From Ambrosia x helenae (lineage: Eukaryota > Streptophyta > Magnoliopsida > Asterales > Asteraceae): a DNA stretch of 64,000 nt. Shown here in pieces: positions 9,960 through 20,060 of this stretch (position 1 is the first letter of the stretch; each line of letters opens with the position of its first letter). The translations under genes were made by a program, and so were the position numbers. Where the stretch lies: positions 91,236,706 through 91,300,705 of the forward strand of contig CM061231.1 in the NCBI GenBank assembly GCA_030844895.1, written 5' to 3'. The notes under the pieces are model-generated. The model did no database searches. It had not been told where the DNA came from and saw nothing but the letters and a program-made list of their open reading frames with translations.

Positions 9960-10040
9960 AAAAAGGGTGTCCAAGCCGGGACTCGAACCCGGGTAGTCTC
10001 AGTTATAGGCATCAGTCACAACCACTTGGCCTAGGCCTGT
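9960..10040 (-). other. tRNA-like module (sense to G1), left LTR
   Basis: Read on the minus strand, an A-box-like GGCCAAGTGG (10031-10022) is followed by a perfect B box GGTTCGAGTCC (9989-9979) inside a 5-bp T-arm-like stem. A TTTTT run follows at 9964-9960. The same parts recur in the right LTR (A 17758-17749, B 17716-17706) and in the solo LTR (A 62538-62529, B 62496-62486). Confidence 0.65.
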
Positions 10041-10145
10041 GGTTGTGATTTATCTTAGTTTAATAAAGATAAATACAGTATGCAAAATCAGTTTCTTCCC
10101 CAAATCAATCAAACCACGAACCCTAGTTTTTGCAATAATCTGATC

Positions 10146-10188
10146 CACTCATCAATAGCCCAATTAATCATGGGGCTATTGATGAGTG
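10146..10188 (-). other. 16-bp perfect hairpin in Tekay LTR
   Basis: The arm CACTCATCAATAGCCC pairs perfectly with GGGCTATTGATGAGTG across an 11-base loop. Copies lie at about 17873-17915 and 62652-62695. The diverged G2 LTR keeps an 11-bp stem at the matching place (36177-36205). Confidence 0.85.
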
Positions 10189-10367
10189 ATGGCCGATGTA
10201 TAAAACCCACAGAAAAGATGAGACTTACAAGTCTGTTTCGTGCTCGATTGATTGGTCAAGACCACAAGTCAAAAATTGCGAACCAGGAACAAGAACAGAG
10301 TGAAATTAAAAGATTGGAGGTTAAGGAAAGATGTATGAGCGAGTTGTAAAGCATCGCAGAAGGTCAA

Positions 10368-10375
10368 TTTATATA
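10368..10375 (-). promoter_or_regulatory. TATA box of Tekay LTR promoter
   Basis: On the minus strand the sequence reads CCTATATAAATTG, a consensus plant TATA box. The matching box in the right LTR, which is the 5' LTR in element orientation, is at 18095-18102. Confidence 0.7.
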
Positions 10376-10563
10376 GGGGATCGATGGGTTGTTTAATTGG
10401 CAAGGTTGACTAATGGTTTAATGTCAAACGCGTAATCGAGTAAATTGGGTAACAATTGAACATCAATCATCGTGTGGCTTAGTCAGACGAGGCCGGTCAT
10501 CGAGTATTGTTGCCATATATGGATCAATCACAAGTTAATTGTGATTGATTATGCATACGCGTC

Positions 10564-10591
10564 CACAGTTGACTTTCCTTAGTCAACTGTG
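10564..10591. other. Inverted W-box hairpin in Tekay LTR
   Basis: CACAGTTGACT pairs perfectly with AGTCAACTGTG over a 6-base loop. Both arms contain TTGACT, the core bound by WRKY factors. Copies are at 18291-18318 and 63071-63097. G2 keeps a related stem, AAGTCAAG/CTTGACTT, at 8168-8188. Confidence 0.75.
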
Positions 10592-10650
10592 AGGTTTTAA
10601 AAATCAAGTATAAGTTTAATACGCGTCCGGGTTTATCCAAGGTTGATGGC

Positions 10651-10733
10651 TAGCCCAGCTGGTTAATGGTTGTGTTTGGTTTGGGCCGGCTTGGGCGCGG
10701 GTTCGATTCCCGGCCCAAGCAGTTTATTTTTTT
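10651..10733 (+). other. tRNA-like module (antisense to G1), left LTR
   Basis: The A box TAGCCCAGCTGG at 10651-10662 is a full match to TRGCNNAGYNGG. The B box GGTTCGATTCC at 10700-10710 is a full match to GGTTCGANTCC. A T7 run lies at 10727-10733. The B box sits in a hairpin closed by GCTTGGGC/GCCCAAGC, so the acceptor arm of a true tRNA is not formed. Copies are at 18378-18437 (right LTR) and 63155-63215 (solo LTR, one B-box change). Confidence 0.7.
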
Positions 10734-10753
10734 GATATTTATCACACACATCC

Positions 10754-10800
<47 letters not shown>

Positions 10801-10913
10801 TTACGGTTCCAAATATGCGACAAAAATAATTATATGCGAATGTAAATGATAGAATTTGACGTTTTTATTGATAATGCCCGTGTAACGTACAAGAATAAAT
10901 GCGAAATGTTACA

Positions 10914-10931
10914 GTCTCCCCTACTTTTAGG
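10914..10931 (-). other. Polypurine tract of G1
   Basis: On the minus strand, AAAAGTAGGGGAGAC runs directly into the 3' LTR. The pol stop codon (10927-10929) lies inside it. G2 has the matching sequence at 18814-18832. Confidence 0.85.
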
Positions 10932-13900
10932 AACTTCGTCCCGAAGTTGGAGTTGGAGAGTCTGGTGGAAAAAGATGTGGATACTTCGACTTCATCTGGT
11001 CTTTACGTTCCCAGGTGAATTCTGGGCCTCGTTTAGATTCCCAACGAACCTTAACGATCGGAATACGACTGCGCTTGAGTTTCTTGACTCCAGTATCAAC
11101 AATCTCGACGGGTTTCTCGATAATGTGCATGCTTTCATCAATTTGCACATCCTCAAGAGGAACATGAAGGTTCTCATCCGCTAAGCATTTCTTGAGGTTC
11201 GAAACATGGAAGGTCGGGTGAACATTGCTTAGCTCCGGTGGAAGATCAAGTTTGTAAGCCACTTTTCCAACTCTGTCAAGAATTTTGAAGGGGCCTACGT
11301 ATCGAGGAGCTAGCTTTCCCTTTCTACCGAAACGAATTACTCCTTTCCAAGGGGATACCTTAAGTAGTACAAGGTCCCCAACTTGAAATTCCAAGGGTTT
11401 ACGACGTTTATCAGCATAACTCTTCTGACGACTTCTAGCCTTGAGAAGATTATCCTGAATGAGTTGAATTTTGTCTGTGGTTTCCTGGATTAGTTCGGGT
11501 CCAGTAATACGAGTTTCACCAACCTCAGTCCAACAGACAGGTGAACGACATTTCCGACCATAGAGTGCCTCGAAAGGAGCCATGTTAATGCTGGCGTGAT
11601 AACTGTTGTTGTATGAAAACTCAACCAACGGAAGATGAGAATCCCATGCGCCACCAAAATCGATGATACATGCCCTGAGCATATCCTCAAGTGTTTGGAT
11701 GGTCCGTTCAGTCTGACCATCTGTTTGAGGGTGATAAGCAGTACTCAGGTTCAACTTGGTACCCAAAGCATCTTGTAGAGACTCCCAAAAGTGAGAGGTG
11801 AAACGACCATCGCGATCAGAAATAATGTCCAAAGGTATACCGTGACGACATACGATTTCACTTACGTACATCTTTGCCAACCTTTCCACAGAATACTTCT
11901 CACGAATAGGTAGGAAGTGAGCTGACTTGGTCAAACGATCGACGATTACCCAAATACTGTCAAAACCTTTGGGTGTAGGAGGGAGTTTGGTGATGAAATC
12001 CATAGCTATGCTCTCCCATTTCCATACAGGAATCTCTGGTTGTTCAAGCATACCAGATGGTCGTTGATGTTCAGCCTTGACCTTGGAACAAGTGAGGCAT
12101 TTTGCAACGAAAAGAGCAATGTCTTTCTTCATACCAGGCCACCAATAAGAATAACGGAGATCTTGGTACATCTTGTCAGCTCCAGGATGAATAGAATAAC
12201 GAGACTTATGAGCCTCGTTCATGAGGAAGGTACGAAGATCATCACGGTCGGGAATCCACAGTCGATTAAGGAAATAAAGAAGACCATCGGGTTTGGTTTC
12301 AAGTTGAGTTTCAGCACCACAAGACATTTCATCGTACATGTTACCTTGGGTGACTGATGTGTGTTGAGCCTGGAGAATGCGATCTTGAAGATCAGTACGA
12401 ACTCTCGCACATTGGAGTTTGACACCCTCTTTACGACTAAGTGCGTCCGCAACAACATTCGCCTTGCCAGGATGGTAGCGAATTTCGCAATCATAGTCGT
12501 TAAGTAACTCAACCCAACGTCGTTGCCTCATGTTAAGATTCTTTTGATCGAAGACATGTTGGAGACTTTTGTGGTCCGTGAACACCACACATTTGGTCCC
12601 ATAAAGATAATGTCTCCAAATCTTGAGTGCAAAGACAACAGCGCCCAATTCAAGATCATGGGTGGTATAATTCTTTTCGTGAGTCTTGAGTTGTCGAGAC
12701 GCATAAGCAATAACCTTTCCTCGTTGCTTGAGAACACAACCAAGACCCTGGTTCGATGCATCACAGTAGACCACGAAATCATCATTACCATCAGGTAGAG
12801 ACAAGATAGGTGCTTCGCAAAGTTTTAGCTTAAGAGTTTCGAATGCTTCCTCTTGCTTTGGTCCCCACTCATAGGGCTTACCCTTGTGAGTTAAGGTAGT
12901 GAGAGGAACAGCGATCTTGGAGAAATTGGCGATGAATCGACGATAATAACCAGCTAAACCAAGGAAAGAACGGACTTCAGTTGGAGTTTGAGGAACACTC
13001 CAATTTTTCACAGCTTCGATCTTTGCGGGATCAACATGAATTCCGTTCATATCAATGACATGTCCCAAAAATTGAACTTCCTTAAGCCAAAATTCACATT
13101 TTGAGAACTTGGCATACAGTTATTCTTTCTTTAGGAGACCCAAGATAGAGTGAAGATGTTGCTCGTGATCGGATTTTGATTTAGAGTAAATCAAAATATC
13201 ATCAATGAAGACGATCACGAATTTGTCGAGATAGGGTCTACAAACCCGATTCATCAAATCCATAAATACTGCGGGAGCATTGGTCAATCCAAAAGGCATA
13301 ACCATGAAATCATAGTGACCATAGCGTGTGCGAAAAGCTGTCTTGGGAATATCTTCATCGTGGACTCTAAGCTGATGATAACCAGAACGGAGATCAATCT
13401 TCGAGAAGTGGGTTGCTCCTTGAAGTTGATCGAAGAGATCGTCAATCCTAGGAAGTGGATAACGATTCTTGATGGTGAGTTTGTTGAGTTCACGGTAGTC
13501 AATACACATCCTAAGAGAACCATCCTTCTGTTTAACGAACAAGACAGGGGCTCCCCATGGAGAAGAACTAGGGCGAATGAACCCTTTATCAGAAAGTTCC
13601 TGTAATTGACTGGCGAGTTCTTGCATCTCAGAGGGTGCAAGACGATAAGGAGCTTTAGCGACAGGATTAGCACCAGGAACAAGATCAATTCGAAATTCAA
13701 CTTGTCGAGCAGGAGGCAAACCAGGTAAATCCTCTGGGAAGACTTCAGGATAGTCTCGAATAATAGGAATGTCTTGGATACTTTTGCCTTTGTCCTTCTT
13801 TTCTATCACATTAGCTAAGAAGGCTGTATACCCCTTTCATAAGTACTTTTGGGCAGTAGTACAAGACATAAGCTTAAGCTCGCCACAGGGTTTCTCACCA

Positions 13901-15594
13901 TAGATCTTCAAAATCTCACCAGATTCAAGAGGAATGCGTATGATTTTCTCGAAGCACAGAATTTCGGCACGATGAGTTGACAACCAGTCCATGCCTACTA
14001 TAACATCAAAACTACCAAGATGCATGGGGATGAGATCGATAGAGAAGGTATGATCGTCGAGGTTCAACAAGCAGTTACGAATAATAGAGTCGATCGAAAT
14101 AGACTTCCCGTTAGCTACTTCTACCACTAAAGGTTCCTCTAGATTTGTGTGGGGTAAGTTAAGTAAAGGTTCAAACTTCAGTGACACAAATGACTTATCA
14201 GCTCCCGAATCAAATAATATGGATGCATAGTGGTTATTAATGAGGAACGTACCATTCACCACTTCGTTGTTGTCACGGGCCTGGTTAGCATTGAGATTGT
14301 AGGCGCGACCTCGAGCACCTTGGTTCTGGTTGCGGTTCTGGTTTTGGTTTTGGTTTCGGTTTTGGTTCTGGTTACGATTAGGGCAGTTGTTGATGTAGTG
14401 ATCAGGGCTGCCACACTCGTAGCATTGACCACGAGTAGGCCTGTTGTTTTGTTGGTTGGGAGCGGGGTTGTTTCTGGCTGGGTTGTTTTGGTTGTTTTGG
14501 TTGTTTTGGGCAGCAGGGGCTTGACAGGCGTTGGTGTAGTGTCCATACCGTTTACAGTTATTACACTGGCGGCACGGTCTACCAGGAAGATGATGGAACT
14601 GGCAGGTGTTGCAAAGAGGGTGTGTCCCACCATAGGGTTTCTTGGTTGGGTTTTGGGTAGCAGGTGGAGTAGCAGCAACCATATAGTTTCTAGCCTTGCG
14701 CTTTTTGTTGCTTGAGGTCTCAGGCTTGACTTCAATTGCAGGCTGTGGAGTGTCTTTGGCAACCGTCTTCTTAGTGCCCTTGCGGAAGAGAGTACCGTTC
14801 TTCACGTGATTATCAGTAAGAGTGGCCGCTAGACGTTTGGCCTCTTCCAAAGTTGCAGGATTCCTACCCCAAACGGTGTCCTGGATTTGCATGGGCAGAC
14901 CACCGATGTACTTCTCGATGGCTACCGGCAGAGGAGTAACTTTGTGAGGTAACAATAAGCTAAGCTCGTGAAAGCGGGTGTTGTAGGCAAGGTTTTCCCC
15001 ACTATCTTGAGCTAAGGTGTGGAACTCATCCTCAAGCTTCTTAACTTCATTGCGAGGACAAAACTCTTCCTTCATGACCTCCTTGACTTGGTCCCATGTC
15101 ATAGCAAGAGCAACTTCGGCCCCACGAGTACGCTTTTCTTCATTCCACTAAGTGAGTGCTCGTTTATGGAGAACACTCATGGCGTAACGAACCTTGAAGT
15201 TGTCGGGGCACTCACTGTTGATGAAGGTATTCTCAATACCCTCGAACCATTGGAGGAGTCCTGTAGCTCCTTCTTCACCACTAAACTTTGGAGGGTTACA
15301 AGAGTTGAAATGCTTAAGGGTGCAGGCTGGGGGTCCATTTCCATTGCCATTGCCGTTCCCGTTCCCGTTCCCGTTGCCGTGACCATTCCCGTTGCCGTTC
15401 ATTTGGATGACCTGAGCGAGTAAATTGAGAACCAGAGTTGCGATTTGCTGCGCCATTTGTTAAGAAATGATCGCAGCCAGTTGAGCATCGATACCATTGT
15501 TGTTGTGGTTAGGAACTTGGTCATGGTTATGGTTGTCACCACCTTCTTCGTGGTTCTCACCATTGCTGTTGCGAGTGCTGCGACGTGGAGGCAT
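10927..15594 (-). pseudogene. G1 gag-pol polyprotein, Tekay chromovirus, four in-frame stops
   Basis: One frame runs from the ATG at 15594 to 10927 and is broken only by stops at 15460-15462, 15148-15150, 13837-13839 and 13120-13122, with no frameshift. In order it encodes gag, with an Asn-Gly repeat near the start and Asn/Gln-rich tails around CX2CX4HX4C knuckles; a protease with DSGADKSF; RT with FIDD; RNase H (YCDASNQG); integrase with zinc finger and DDE core (IAMDFI, ISDRDGRF, DGQTERT); and a C-terminal chromodomain-like segment ending VRWESKRGPEFTWE. The HPTFHVSNLKKCL and chromodomain parts mark the Tekay/Del lineage. All four stops can be explained by C-to-T or G-to-A changes (for example TGG to TAG at 15148 and CGA to TGA at 13837), as expected from methyl-cytosine loss. 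The N-terminal start is chosen because ATG 15594 is the first in the frame and is followed by a typical Tekay gag start. Confidence 0.92.
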
Positions 15595-16144
15595 GATCTG
15601 TAATAGACACAATGAAATGAATGAGATTATATAAGGAATGTAATCATTTATTCATTAATTAAAACGAATAAACGAAAACGTTGACTTATCAAAGATTCTA
15701 AATTCTAATAACATATGAAGACATGCTTTAGCCTATAAGTGAACACTCGTCCCGAGAATTCCCAGGTAGGCATCCGGGTCCCTCGTCTGATTGGGATATA
15801 TGCGCAATGCCAGCCTAGACAGAAGACTCAGAATACAGGCGTTCACCCTTCCTGATTGCATGTGTTCGTTATTAAAATCTAGAACTTCGACGAGATCTCA
15901 AGGGGTTCAGGTTAAACCTGAGGATTTTGTCCTATTAATCTAATGGTGGATCAGGATTGCAGCAGACGAATAAGAGTAGTCACATGTAGGTTTAGGGTTA
16001 TATAAGGTATAGGATAAGGATAGGATTAGGGAAGCAATTAGGGTTACAAGTAAGAGAAGCAAGTACTTTTTAAGTCCCTAAGGTTATAGTCTAGATTATT
16101 TTCTAATAACCTAATTCCCTATAACCAAGGCTCTGATACCAATC
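15595..16144 (-). other. G1 leader and primer binding site
   Basis: The PBS reads TGGTATCAGAGCC on the minus strand (16141-16129), complementary to initiator tRNA-Met, three bases from the LTR. The leader has a block (about 15715-15860, 'gcctataagtgaacactc...') that is well kept in G2 at about 33990-34135. It may serve packaging, but this is inference. Confidence 0.85.
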
Positions 16145-18614
16145 TGTAACACCCCAACCGATGGCGGAAACATCGAGGTGTCACGTATTGATGAGTATAC
16201 AGTAGCACATGGTAATCCAAATTTTTATTGAAATAAATATTAAATTGTAAATATCCAAAAATTTAAAATACATAAGAGTTTTAAACGTGGAAATCTAATA
16301 CATCACACAAGAATCAAGCATGCATAGACTCCTTATTGTCTTCATAAATACTCTAATCTTCATGCATCATTATTACCTGTTGAGTTGTAAAAATGGGGGG
16401 GGGGTCAACTAGAAGTTGGTGAGAATACATAATCCAGGTTAAGCATATAGTTTAAGTATAAAAGTCTAGCAATTCGTATGTCTATCGTAAATTTAAGTCT
16501 ACATGAATAGTATAATATGTTGACATAATCAAACCTCCGACTAGTTTAGGTCCATCCCGTCATCTACGGTTCACCTTAGTAATATGTTGAACGATAACAA
16601 TCACCCACGTTACCTATGTAGGAGGTACACGTATCCGGGTGGGGTTGTCAATCCAATAGATCTATTATTGAGTATCGCCGGCTTGGCCATAGCTAATGAT
16701 TATGTAAATGTTGAAACTCGTTGAAACTCGTTGAAACTGTTGACTAATTCATGAGGCAATAAAGTTTACTACTAGACATGCATGTTGAATTGCTTAAAAT
16801 TGTTGCAAGTATAAAGAATCGCATAAACAGGATTACGTAAACTCACCTTGGTATAGTATTAGGTATTGAGGAATAGTATAAGTGTAGCCCAATAGATTGC
16901 CAAGTATTACCCTATGTATAAGGCAACAAATAAGTCTAAGTCTAACTAGTTTATAAGTATATCCTAGGGTTTCGATTTGGGGATATCCAATTGTTGAATT
17001 TAAAATAAAATGTTAATTAAATAAAGGGAAATTTGATAATTAAATGAAAGAAAGTCTTTTTATAAAATTTGAATTTAGAATGCTCACAATAATGTGTTTG
17101 AAGTATAAAAATAATTTTTATAAAATTATTTCCTTTAAAATAGATTTTTAAATCTATTTATTACAAATTGCCAAAATTTAACTTTAATATTTAAAAATAC
17201 TAAAATTAAAGAATTATTATTTTAAAAATCATATTTCTGTTCTAAATATTTAAAAATAAATTGTATAAAATTTTGGTGCAAAAATAATAAATATTGAATT
17301 TATTATGATTTAATTATGATTAAATCTAACAAAAATTGATTAAAAATATAAAATAAATGATTTTTCTGAATTAAAAATCATTTCAGTAAAGTTTAACATT
17401 GTACAAACATAGGATAATTTTTGTAGAAATTAATAAAATTGTTTTGATATTTTAATGGATTTTTATAAATATAATAGTATAAAATTGATTTAATTATTAT
17501 AAATATTAAATCAATGAATTTCAGAAAACTAAAAATTGTAAATAAAACTTTTACATCAGATTTGATAAATATAATTTTTTTAGAATTTACAAAAAGGTTT
17601 TAATATTTAAAAACGAATTTATAAGATTTAAATGTATAATATATATATATAATTGGTTTGTTTTAAAAAGAAATGAAATTAAGTGGAAAAAGGGTGTCCA
17701 AGCCGGGACTCGAACCCGGGTAGTCTCAGTTATAGGCATCAGTCACAACCACTTGGCCTAGGCCTGTGGTTGTGATTTATCTTAGTTTAATAAAGATAAA
17801 TACAGTATGCAAAATCAGTTTCTTCCCCAAATCAATCAAACCACGAACCCTAGTTTTTGCAATAATCTGATTCACTCATCAATAGCCCAATTAATCATGG
17901 GGCTATTGATGAGTGATGGCCGATGTATAAAACCCACAGAAAAGATGAGACTTACAAGTCTGTTTCGTGCTCGATTGATTGGTCAAGACCACAAGTCAAA
18001 AATTGCGAACCAGGAACAAGAACAGAGTGAAATTAAAAGATTGAAGGTTAAGGAAAGATGTATGAGCGAGTTGTAAAGCATCGCAGAAGGTCAATTTATA
18101 TAGGGGATCGATGGGTTGTTTAATTGGCAAGGTTGACTAATGGTTTAATGTCAAACGCGTAATCGAGTAAATTGGGTAACAATTGAACATCAATCATCGT
18201 GTGGCTTAGTCAGACGAGGCCGGTCATCGAGTATTGTTGCCATATATGGATCAATCACAAGTTAATTGTGATTGATTATGCATACGCGTCCACAGTTGAC
18301 TTTCCTTAGTCAACTGTGAGGTTTTAAAAATCAAGTATAAGTTTAATACGCGTCCGGGTTTATCCAAGGTTGATGGCTAGCCCAGCTGGTTAATGGTTGT
18401 GTTTGGTTTGGGCCGGCTTGGGCGCGGGTTCGATTCCCGGCCCAAGCAGTTTATTTTTTTGATATTTATCACACACATCCACATATATAATATATATAGT
18501 ATTAGGGTTCCAAATATGCGACAAAAATAATTATATGCGAATGTAAATGATAGAATTTGACGTTTTTATTGATAATGCCCGTGTAACGTACAAGAATAAA
18601 TGCGAAATGTTACA
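16145..18614 (-). repeat. G1 right LTR (5' LTR in element orientation)
   Basis: It is 2470 bp and about 99.5% identical to 8422-10913 by eye. It carries the same TATA box, two hairpins and two tRNA-like modules. As the 5' LTR it would drive the element transcript. Confidence 0.95.
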
Positions 18615-18619
18615 GATGG

Positions 18620-18735
18620 GCTTGATGTTTGGGCTCCGAATCTGGGCTTCAGTAAACACACAAAAGAAGGAGAATTGGTCTTGGTTTGGGGTATATATGG
18701 TTTGGGCTCAAGGTTTAGACTAACATTATTATTTC

Positions 18736-18772
<37 letters not shown>

Positions 18773-18813
18773 CATATATAAAAAAAATAAAAAGAAAAGT
18801 GACGGATGTCACA
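18620..18813 (-). repeat. Left LTR of G2, second fragment, with (ATT)n microsatellite
   Basis: This continues 8125-8421 across the G1 insertion and ends TGTCACA at 18813, next to a polypurine tract like that of G1. It contains an (ATT)n run at about 18726-18770. Confidence 0.75.
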
Positions 18814-20060
18814 GTATCCCCTACTTTTAGAAACTTCGTCCCGAAGATATTAGAAACATAGGGTTATGGATGTTTGGGTAAAAATTAAAATAACTGTGGT
18901 TTGGAAAATTCGAATGACTTGGATAAGAGGTTTGGTAGGTGTGAGTTAAGGATTGGATTAGGTTCGTCTCGAATAGTAAAGAGAATAAGAATCTAGTAAA
19001 TCACCAAATTTCAAGTTTTAGGAATCCTAAAATAAATGCATGAGTTGATTGACTACAAACAGACCAAATGAACTACCAAACAAGTAGGGTTTGTCCCTGG
19101 TTCGACTTCCAGTCTCACTTTCGAAACATCATTAGTGTTTATATATAGGGTGTACCGCAGCTAACCCACCACACCTTTGATACATCGAGAGTGTACTTGA
19201 CGTCTACCAAGAACTCTAATAGAATTTCATACCACCTTAATGCACCTGTAAATTCATGATTACGTTCCGGACCGGAATCATCAATTTACCTTACATTAGG
19301 GTTTTATGTCCTTCTATGATCCTAATCTAACCACACATTAAAGCAAATAAGTTTCACAAGAAGATGACACAACAAACACGTTGGGTTATAATGAGACGTT
19401 ATCAATGAAATGAGGCTATGTAATAATGAGGCCAATTACATTGTTTGCAACGACTTGCAAGCATAACAAAATTTAAGTATGGGCTACCACTCACCCGAGG
19501 AGCCCTTTAAGTGAAATGTTTGTCTGAGTTGAGTGGATAATGTAGTAGTTGTCTTTCATAGATCAACATGCAAATTGATAATACACACATGCAAGCAAGT
19601 TTATAAGTACGGCAACCATTAAGTATAAGTGTTATCTTAGTGGCTTATAGAAATAGTTCATATTTGGCCAGCCATGTTTATGAGTATCATGAATAATTAA
19701 ATGTTCAATGAATAGTCAAATTAAGGGAAAAATCAAGTTTCATACAACAAACAATGATGTTTTTAGAAAAGCTCTGTAGGATCAAGTATCGAGTTTTTAG
19801 TAGTTTGGTTTTCATGGAAAATCAAGTCCAAATGTTTCAATAAAATATAAGGTAGAGTCTTAAACTTATACGATTTAAAATAAACGTAACCGAATATGAT
19901 AAATTTCCAATCTGTGTTCGTACACAATAGTATGCAAGGAAATTTCTAGATGTTATATGCTACTGAGTGCGACAAAATTGGGTACAAAATGATAATAGGA
20001 TCAAGAAAATGAAAACACATGTATTGGATTCTCGAGTCTTAGGAAGGTTCCATCCATGGC
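18814..20060 (-). other. Non-coding interior of G2 where pol should be
   Basis: Between the polypurine tract (18814-18832) and the end of gag are 1.25 kb of AT-rich sequence full of stops in all frames. I see no RT, RNase H or integrase remains. This is what a gag-only (TR-GAG) derivative would show. Confidence 0.65.

Larger units (their letters stand above)
8422..10913 (-). repeat. G1 left LTR (3' LTR in element orientation)
   Basis: It is 2492 bp, about 22 bp longer than its partner, mainly because of an expanded (TA)n run near 10758-10797. In element orientation a TATA box TATATAAA lies at 10375-10368. A 16-bp hairpin (10188-10146) and a sense tRNA-like module (10040-9960) lie downstream of it, so both would be in the transcribed part. 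An opposite-strand tRNA-like module (10651-10733) lies upstream of the TATA box. Confidence 0.93.
8422..18614 (-). mobile_element. G1: full-length Tekay/Del-type Ty3/gypsy chromovirus
   Basis: The element is 10.2 kb with 2.47-2.49-kb LTRs (8422-10913 and 16145-18614), starting TGTAACA and ending TGTTACA. It is flanked by the 5-bp duplication gatgg at 8417-8421 and 18615-18619. It has a tRNA-Met-type PBS, a polypurine tract and a single gag-pol frame on the minus strand. I count about a dozen substitutions between LTRs (about 0.5%), plus length changes in a (TA)n run and a poly-G run, so insertion is recent. The frame has four in-frame stops, so this copy cannot make its own polyprotein. It interrupts the left LTR of G2. 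Confidence 0.95.

Noticed and set aside
9960..10040. Functional tRNA genes on either strand of the Tekay LTRs
   Set aside because: A and B boxes are good, but acceptor stems do not form; the arms pair locally. Called tRNA-like only.
10080..10349. 89-codon ORF repeated at 17807-18076
   Set aside because: It lies in the LTR across the hairpin and downstream of no start signal; it repeats only because the LTR repeats.
18566..18830. ORFs on both strands near the (ATT)n run
   Set aside because: Low-complexity translation of a microsatellite in the G2 LTR.
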